DNA from: Sinorhizobium fredii USDA 205
GTDB taxonomy: Bacteria > Pseudomonadota > Alphaproteobacteria > Rhizobiales > Rhizobiaceae
Length of the DNA stretch: 64,000 nucleotides
NCBI RefSeq assembly: GCF_001461695.1
Contig: NZ_AUTC01000035.1
Location: 62,001 to 126,000 of the forward strand
Direction: 5' to 3'
In this document: piece by piece, positions 60,013-64,000 of the stretch
Layout: every line of letters starts with the position of its first letter
Position numbering within the stretch: the first letter of the stretch is position 1
Position numbers and translations under genes: made by a program
The notes under the pieces: model-generated
The model's database searches: none
What the model was told of the DNA's origin: nothing
Seen by the model: only the letters and a program-made list of their open reading frames with translations

Positions 60013-60975
60013 TTACTCTCGCACTGCGCCAGCGCCAGCCCGCGCCGCGCGTCCGCCCCGCCGTCCACCGCCGGCAGCCGGAGCCGCAGCGGCCACGACA
60101 TGGCCGCCTTCGGCCGGCTTGTGGTCGCGATAGGTCATGATCCAGTTGGTGCAGTTCGCGTCGGTACCGTTCAGGACGTTCGCGGCGCGCACGGCTTCCA
60201 TTTCCTGCGGGCGGCAGGGGTTCATGATCGCCGAGGTCATGCCGGCGCCGATCACCATCGGGATGAAGCCGGCATTGATGCCGTGGCGGTGCGGCAGGCC
60301 GAAGGAGATGTTGGAAAGGCCGCAGGTGGTGTTGACCTTCAACTCTTCGCGGAGGCGCCGCAGGAGGGCGAAGACCTGCCGGCCGGCATCGCCAAGCGCG
60401 CCGATCGGCATGACGAGCGGATCGACGACGATGTCGTGCGGCTTGATGCCGTGATCCATGGCGCGCTCGACGATCTTCTTGGCGACGGCGAAGCGCACGT
60501 CCGGATCCATCGAGATGCCGGTTTCATCGTTGGAGATCGCCACGACCGGTACGTCGTATTTCTTGACGAGCGGCAGGATCGCTTCCAGCTTCTCCTCTTC
60601 GCCGGTGACCGAGTTGACCAGCGGCCGGCCCTTGGCAACGCGCAGGCCAGCTTCGATCGCCGCCGTCACGGAGCTGTCGATCGACAGCGGCACGTCGACG
60701 AGGCCCTGGACGATCTCCAGGGTCTTGACCAGAAGCGGCGGTTCGGTCTCGTTCGGGTTGACGGCTGTCACGCCGGCATTGACGTCCAGCATCGTCGCAC
60801 CCGCGGCGACCTGCTCCAGCGCGTCCTTGATAACCGTCTCGAAGTTGCCTTCGATCATTTCGGCGGCGAGCTTCTTGCGGCCGGTCGGGTTGATGCGTTC
60901 GCCGATGACGCAGAAGGGCTGGTCGAAGCCGATGACGATCTCGCGGGTGGCGGAAGCGACAATGGTGCGGGTCAT
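60013..60975 (-). CDS. Methyltetrahydrofolate:corrinoid methyltransferase (AcsE/DhpS-like)
   Basis: 320 aa from ATG 60975. The pterin-binding TIM barrel is marked by FCVIGERINPTGRKKLAAEM, AAGATMLDVNAGVTAVNP, PLSIDSSVTAAIEAGLRVAK, PLVNSVTGEEEKLEAILPLV and TTCGLSNISFGLPHRHGINA. The pattern is closer to AcsE/MetH-type methyl-THF methyltransferases than to dihydropteroate synthase. The C-terminal 30 residues (AAAAPAAGGGRRGGRAARAG) are a low-complexity tail. It should transfer methyl groups between a corrinoid protein and tetrahydrofolate. Longer starts upstream lack support. Confidence 0.88.
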   Translation of the reverse strand: MTRTIVASATREIVIGFDQPFCVIGERINPTGRKKLAAEMIEGNFETVIKDALEQVAAGATMLDVNAGVTAVNPNETEPPLLVKTLEIVQGLVDVPLSIDSSVTAAIEAGLRVAKGRPLVNSVTGEEEKLEAILPLVKKYDVPVVAISNDETGISMDPDVRFAVAKKIVERAMDHGIKPHDIVVDPLVMPIGALGDAGRQVFALLRRLREELKVNTTCGLSNISFGLPHRHGINAGFIPMVIGAGMTSAIMNPCRPQEMEAVRAANVLNGTDANCTNWIMTYRDHKPAEGGHVVAAAAPAAGGGRRGGRAARAGAGAVRE

Positions 60976-61096
60976 ATAAGATCCTCTGATCCTGGAGCGT
61001 GGGGCTATGTAATAGGCCCGGTCTGTGTTTGTAAGGCGCGGGACGAGCCGAAGCGCCGGTTTTCCTCTGTTAAAGCCACGAGCCGTGGCTTTGTCC

Positions 61097-62188
61097 TCAA
61101 TGCGGATGGTGAGCCGCGGCCTCCGCCAACTGCTGCTGGTTTTCCTCGATGCCTTCGCGCAGATGCCCAAGCCGCTCGGCGACGAGCGTTTCCGTCGGCG
61201 TCGCCTCGTGCTTCCACGGCTTGCGGCCTTTCAGGACGCCGGACTCGTGGACGATCTCCGCCACGTACTCCTCCTGGCGATAGGCCATGACGTGAACGCC
61301 CGAAACGCCCTCTATCTCCTTCACCTCGTTGATGATGTCGATGCAGAGCTGTTTGCCTTCCTTCTTCTGGTCCTGCGCGCCTTCAAGGCGTGTGATGATC
61401 GTATCCGGAATATGGATGCCCGGCACGTTGGAGCGGATCCAGCGCGCCGTCTTGGCAGAAGCCATCGGCCCGACGCCGACGAGAATGAAGCATTTCTCGT
61501 GCAGGCCGAGGTCGCGGACCTTCTTCATGTATTCGCGGAACATCGGCACGTCGAAGCAGTACTGGCTCTGGACGAACTGGGCGCCCGCTTCGATCTTCTT
61601 TGCCAGCCGATAGGGCCGGAAATCGTAAGGCGGCGCAAAGGGATTGATTGCCGCGCCGAGGAAGACCTGCGGCGGCGTCGTCAGCTTGCGGCCCGAGAGG
61701 AATTTCGAGTTGTCGCGCATGATCCTGACGGTCTCGAGCAGCGACATGCAGTCGAGATCGAAGACGGGCTTGGCGCCCGGCTGGTCGCCGGCCTGCACGC
61801 CGTCGCCGGTCAGGCACATGATGTTCTGCACGCCCATGGCCGAGGCGCCGAGGACGTCGCCCTGGATGGCGATGCGGTTTTTGTCGCGACAGGCGATCTG
61901 CATGATCGGGGCGTAGCCCATGCGGGTCAGTAGCGCGCAGATGCCGACCGAAGACATGTGGCAGTTGGCGCCAGAAGCGTCGACGGCGTTGATGCCGTCA
62001 ACCCAGCCGTCGAAGATCGCCGCCCGCTCGTAGACGTCCTGCGGGTTGGCGCTGTCCGGCGGGTTGAGTTCGGCCGTCACGGCAAATTCGCCGCGGCGGA
62101 GCACCCGCTCAAGCCGGCCGCGCGAGGAATGGCCGGGCAGGGGATCGAGCGGCGCGCTAGGGTCGAAAGGGTTGATATCGGGGCTCAT
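61097..62188 (-). CDS. Methylenetetrahydrofolate reductase (MetF-like)
   Basis: 363 aa from ATG 62188, overlapping the preceding stop by ATGA. The barrel shows GEFAVTAELNPPDSANPQDV, GINAVDASGANCHMSSVGIC, IMQIACRDKNRIAIQGDVLG and GVQNIMCLTGDGVQAGDQPG, with QSQYCFDVPMFREYMKKVRD. These are the substrate and FAD-binding regions of the MTHFR fold. The sequence looks unlike a standard MetF and resembles those that pair with MetV-type zinc proteins. The MetV-like partner is the next gene upstream. It should oxidise methyl-THF to methylene-THF here. Confidence 0.85.
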   Translation of the reverse strand: MSPDINPFDPSAPLDPLPGHSSRGRLERVLRRGEFAVTAELNPPDSANPQDVYERAAIFDGWVDGINAVDASGANCHMSSVGICALLTRMGYAPIMQIACRDKNRIAIQGDVLGASAMGVQNIMCLTGDGVQAGDQPGAKPVFDLDCMSLLETVRIMRDNSKFLSGRKLTTPPQVFLGAAINPFAPPYDFRPYRLAKKIEAGAQFVQSQYCFDVPMFREYMKKVRDLGLHEKCFILVGVGPMASAKTARWIRSNVPGIHIPDTIITRLEGAQDQKKEGKQLCIDIINEVKEIEGVSGVHVMAYRQEEYVAEIVHESGVLKGRKPWKHEATPTETLVAERLGHLREGIEENQQQLAEAAAHHPH

Positions 62189-62766
62189 TGCTGGCCGTCC
62201 TTCCTCGTCTCTGCGCTCGCCGCGGCTTCCGCCGTCACCCGCAACCAGGACGAGGTTTCCCGCAGCGACTGGTTGACCGGCTTCTGGACGTTCATGATCG
62301 CGTTGCCCTTCTCCATGTTCTGTGAACCCTTCCACGCCTGCACCCAGACACAGGGCATGTCCGGCTCCACTTCGCAGTTGCCGTTGGCACGCACGCCGCC
62401 GCAGGGTCCGTTCCTCAGCTGTTTCGGACAGTTCATCGGGCAGGACATGCCGGTCGAGGACAGCGCGCACTGACCGCACATGCGACAGTCGAACAGGAAA
62501 CCCTTGACGTGACGTTCGACAAAGGTAACTGGCCGCTCAACGCGGCCATAGCCGATGGCGTTCCAGAGCGGATGGAGCATCAGGAACATGTCGGCGAAGC
62601 GATTGTAGAACCACTCGAGGAAGCGAGAATGGCGCACCGCCCACAGCCGGACCGTGTATTTGTGGCGCGAGCGCCGGCTCGGCGAAACGTTCGTCGGCGT
62701 ATAGGCGCCGCTCGCCGCCTTCTTGGCGGGCTGGGCGTTGCCGGTGACGATCTTGGGGTCAGGCAT
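62185..62766 (-). CDS. MetV-like Cys-rich MTHFR partner
   Basis: 193 aa from ATG 62766. The Cys-rich C-terminal core is FDCRMCGQC (94-100), then GMSCPMNCPKQLRNGPCGG and GNCEV, giving eight Cys, the pattern of the MTHFR C-terminal/MetV family thought to bind Zn or Fe-S clusters. N-terminal residues 1-45 are basic and possibly disordered. Start and stop overlap the neighbouring genes. Together with MetF it forms a reductase complex in acetogens; its role in an aerobic rhizobium is likely similar. Confidence 0.8.
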   Translation of the reverse strand: MPDPKIVTGNAQPAKKAASGAYTPTNVSPSRRSRHKYTVRLWAVRHSRFLEWFYNRFADMFLMLHPLWNAIGYGRVERPVTFVERHVKGFLFDCRMCGQCALSSTGMSCPMNCPKQLRNGPCGGVRANGNCEVEPDMPCVWVQAWKGSQNMEKGNAIMNVQKPVNQSLRETSSWLRVTAEAAASAETRKDGQQ

Positions 62767-63061
62767 TTTCCCGCCCTCCGGCCTTGACGAGTGCAACGAG
62801 CCGCTCCCGGTCGTAGGCGGCCTCCAGTTCGGCTGCCGCCTTGTCGGCCTCCGCCTCGAGATCGTCTGACACCGGGACAGGATCGGCCTTGCGCCATTCG
62901 GCGAGATAGTCGTCGGTCTCGGCGGCGCCGGTGCGCATGGCGCACATGTCGATCGCCTCGGTGAAGCGCAGCGAAAGCTCGCGCTTGGCGCTTTTGCGGC
63001 CCTGCTTGATGATGACCTGGGCGGGAATATCGCGCCAGAAGACGATGATGCGGTCTGCCAT
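62759..63061 (-). CDS. Virulence_fact-family small protein
   Basis: 100 aa. [40 protein letters not shown] and [12 protein letters not shown] match the pattern of the Virulence_fact domain family as I recall it. Despite its name, the family is consistently linked with corrinoid/folate methyl metabolism genes; no biochemical function is known to me. It is the first gene of the leftward operon and overlaps the MetV-like start. GGAG lies about 11 bases before ATG 63061. Confidence 0.75.
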   Translation of the reverse strand: MADRIIVFWRDIPAQVIIKQGRKSAKRELSLRFTEAIDMCAMRTGAAETDDYLAEWRKADPVPVSDDLEAEADKAAAELEAAYDRERLVALVKAGGRENA

Positions 63062-63387
63062 GGGATTCTGTTCTCCTCAAGAGGGGACAATGCGCATGTC
63101 CATGCGCCGTGGCTCACCTTGCCACGACGTCGGATATGTCAAAAAACGACGCTCCACTGTTCCTATACGAGCGAAATGCGTCACGGCTCTCTGAGCGGCC
63201 GTGTTTGACATTCGAGACGCCGAAACACGCCCGGAAAAGCCGCTGTTTTGGATGGCGATATTGCGCGGGAGGTCGAGTCGAGACGCTGACCTACGCAGCG
63301 AGCTCAGAATATCAGCAAGAGGTCATTCACCATCCATTCACGTCACATTCGGCAAACAGGTATCATTGCAACAGATCGGATGTTGAG
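63062..63387. promoter_or_regulatory. Promoter region of the one-carbon operon
   Basis: About 326 bases between the leftward operon and the rightward BA14K gene. Read leftward, TTTTTTGACATATCC contains a TTGACA box, and GCGCATG-GA-CATGCGC (near 63090-63105) is an inverted repeat. I could not recognise a SAM, SAH or cobalamin riboswitch. No gene is supported. Confidence 0.45.
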
Positions 63388-63855
63388 ATGAAGAAGATAG
63401 GTATCCTGTTCCTCGCGGCCGCAACGGCTTTCACGAGCTATGGGTCTGCACAGGCCATGCCCGTTCCGTCGGCGCCGCAGTCTGGCTCCAGCGTAGAACT
63501 TGTTCACCACAAGCCGTGGCATCACCGTGGTGGTCCCCGACGGGCCTGGCGTGAAGCGGAAGGCGCCCGCTACGGCTATTACCATGGGTATCGTGGTTAT
63601 CGCTACCGCCGGGAAGGGTATCGCCGGCATGACAATGGCTGGTGGTATCCGCTGGCCGCCTTCGGAGCGGGCGTTGTCATCGGCGGCGCCATCGCCGCGC
63701 CGCCGCGTTACGCAGAGCCCAGCTATGCCGAACCTCGGTTGCCGCAGCGCCATGTCAGCTGGTGCTACGATCAGTACCGGTCTTATCGCGCCTGGGACAA
63801 TTCCTTCCAGCCCTACGGCGGTCCCCGGCAACAATGCTACTCGCCTTATTACTGA
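63388..63855 (+). CDS. BA14K-family exported protein
   Basis: 155 aa from ATG 63388. A signal peptide ([20 protein letters not shown], then AQA) is followed by a Tyr/Arg/Gly/His-rich region ([20 protein letters not shown]), a hydrophobic Gly/Ala segment ([18 protein letters not shown]) and the BA14K motif ([20 protein letters not shown]... QQCYSPYY). It is closest in layout to the gene at 4661. Convergent with the gene at the right end of the window. Confidence 0.85.
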   Translation: MKKIGILFLAAATAFTSYGSAQAMPVPSAPQSGSSVELVHHKPWHHRGGPRRAWREAEGARYGYYHGYRGYRYRREGYRRHDNGWWYPLAAFGAGVVIGGAIAAPPRYAEPSYAEPRLPQRHVSWCYDQYRSYRAWDNSFQPYGGPRQQCYSPYY

Positions 63856-63862
63856 GGCTCTC

Positions 63863-63894
63863 GAAGCCCGTTCGCCATACCGCGAGCGGGCTTC
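63863..63894. terminator. Bidirectional terminator-like hairpin
   Basis: GAAGCCCG (63863-63870) pairs with CGGGCTTC (63887-63894), and the inner bases can pair further. It lies between two convergent genes. Confidence 0.55.
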
Positions 63895-63908
63895 AGCTTG
63901 GATGCCGA

Positions 63909-64000
63909 TCAGTAACCGGAACTTCCACCGCCTTGGCTGCCGCCCATGCTGCTACCGCCGGAGCCGCTTGAAGCGCTTGCGGGAGGCGGGCTCGTGTTTC
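63909..64000 (-). CDS. C-terminus of a Gly/Ser-rich protein, truncated by the window edge
   Basis: A leftward frame open to the window end gives PPPASASSGSGGSSMGGSQG, then GGSSGY and a TGA stop. Low-complexity Gly/Ser tails of this type occur in some envelope proteins. Nothing more can be said from the fragment. Confidence 0.5.
   Translation of the reverse strand, partial: NTSPPPASASSGSGGSSMGGSQGGGSSGY

Noticed and set aside
63062-63200. SAM/SAH or cobalamin riboswitch before the one-carbon operon
   Set aside because: No recognisable conserved core; only a promoter-like box and a short inverted repeat.
1-64000. CRISPR array, tRNA, rRNA, insertion sequence or integrase
   Set aside because: No regularly spaced repeats, tRNA-like cloverleaf, transposase or tyrosine/serine recombinase was recognised. 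The dispersed repeats are RIME-like and not array-like.

Overview
The window reads as a chromosomal segment of a Sinorhizobium/Ensifer-like member of the Rhizobiaceae. This rests on the high GC content, rhizobial small-protein families (BA14K, DUF1127, DUF1515, DUF3309), and at least six roughly 100-bp intergenic repeats, each with two palindromes, that look like rhizobial RIME elements. No rRNA, tRNA, CRISPR array, integrase or transposase was seen. Species-level assignment is not possible from the sequence alone.

Left part (1-10.7 kb): the end of a Tim44-like membrane protein and a secreted pentapeptide-repeat protein. Next comes a phage-type control region: a leftward three-gene operon with a nucleotidyltransferase-like protein, a HTH-S24 repressor, and palindromic CAACAYG operators at both promoters. 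After it are a phage-like protein of unknown role, two BA14K proteins, several small exported or membrane proteins, and a terminase-small-subunit-like gene. That last gene is separated from the rest of the phage genes by unrelated host-type genes.

Phage cassette (10.7-28.4 kb): a compact, almost entirely rightward podovirus-like particle module. In order it has large terminase, portal, small lipoprotein, scaffold, SU10-like major capsid protein, a chain of stop/start-overlapping connector genes, a nozzle-like protein, a GNAT protein, a large protein with an S74-type C-terminal chaperone, a tail fibre and a frameshifted tail protein. Surface-modification cargo follows (an inverted GT2 glycosyltransferase and a TylF-type methyltransferase), then a lysis block (endolysin, nested Rz/Rz1 spanins, DUF1515). 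RIME-like repeats lie on both sides. No replication or integration genes are visible, so this is either a defective prophage or a retained particle cassette.

Middle (28.5-46.9 kb): four tandem paralogous lipoproteins, an SLC13 transporter, a DUF924 protein, polyphosphate kinase 2, a frameshifted SulP transporter, an HlyD/DUF3302 pair, a large MscS channel, a TerC protein, a CBS-domain protein, GFA-family proteins and a class III nucleotidyl cyclase. Two further genes here (a GFA protein and a RibD/DHFR-like protein) are broken.

Right part (47-64 kb): two related double-receiver signalling proteins, one carrying GGDEF; a GlxA/GbdR-type regulator; DUF1127 and LysR genes that share an upstream 13-mer; and a catabolic operon (diaminopropionate ammonia-lyase plus two M20 amidohydrolases) divergent from an Lrp regulator. 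Last is a leftward corrinoid/folate one-carbon cluster: a Virulence_fact-family protein, MetV-like, MetF-like, an AcsE-like methyltransferase and the reductive activator of corrinoid proteins. Together these would move methyl groups from a corrinoid protein, not in this window, into tetrahydrofolate.

Five genes are interrupted or have a shifted start. Three of these can be explained by loss of one base in a homopolymer, so base-level sequence quality should be considered before calling them biological pseudogenes.
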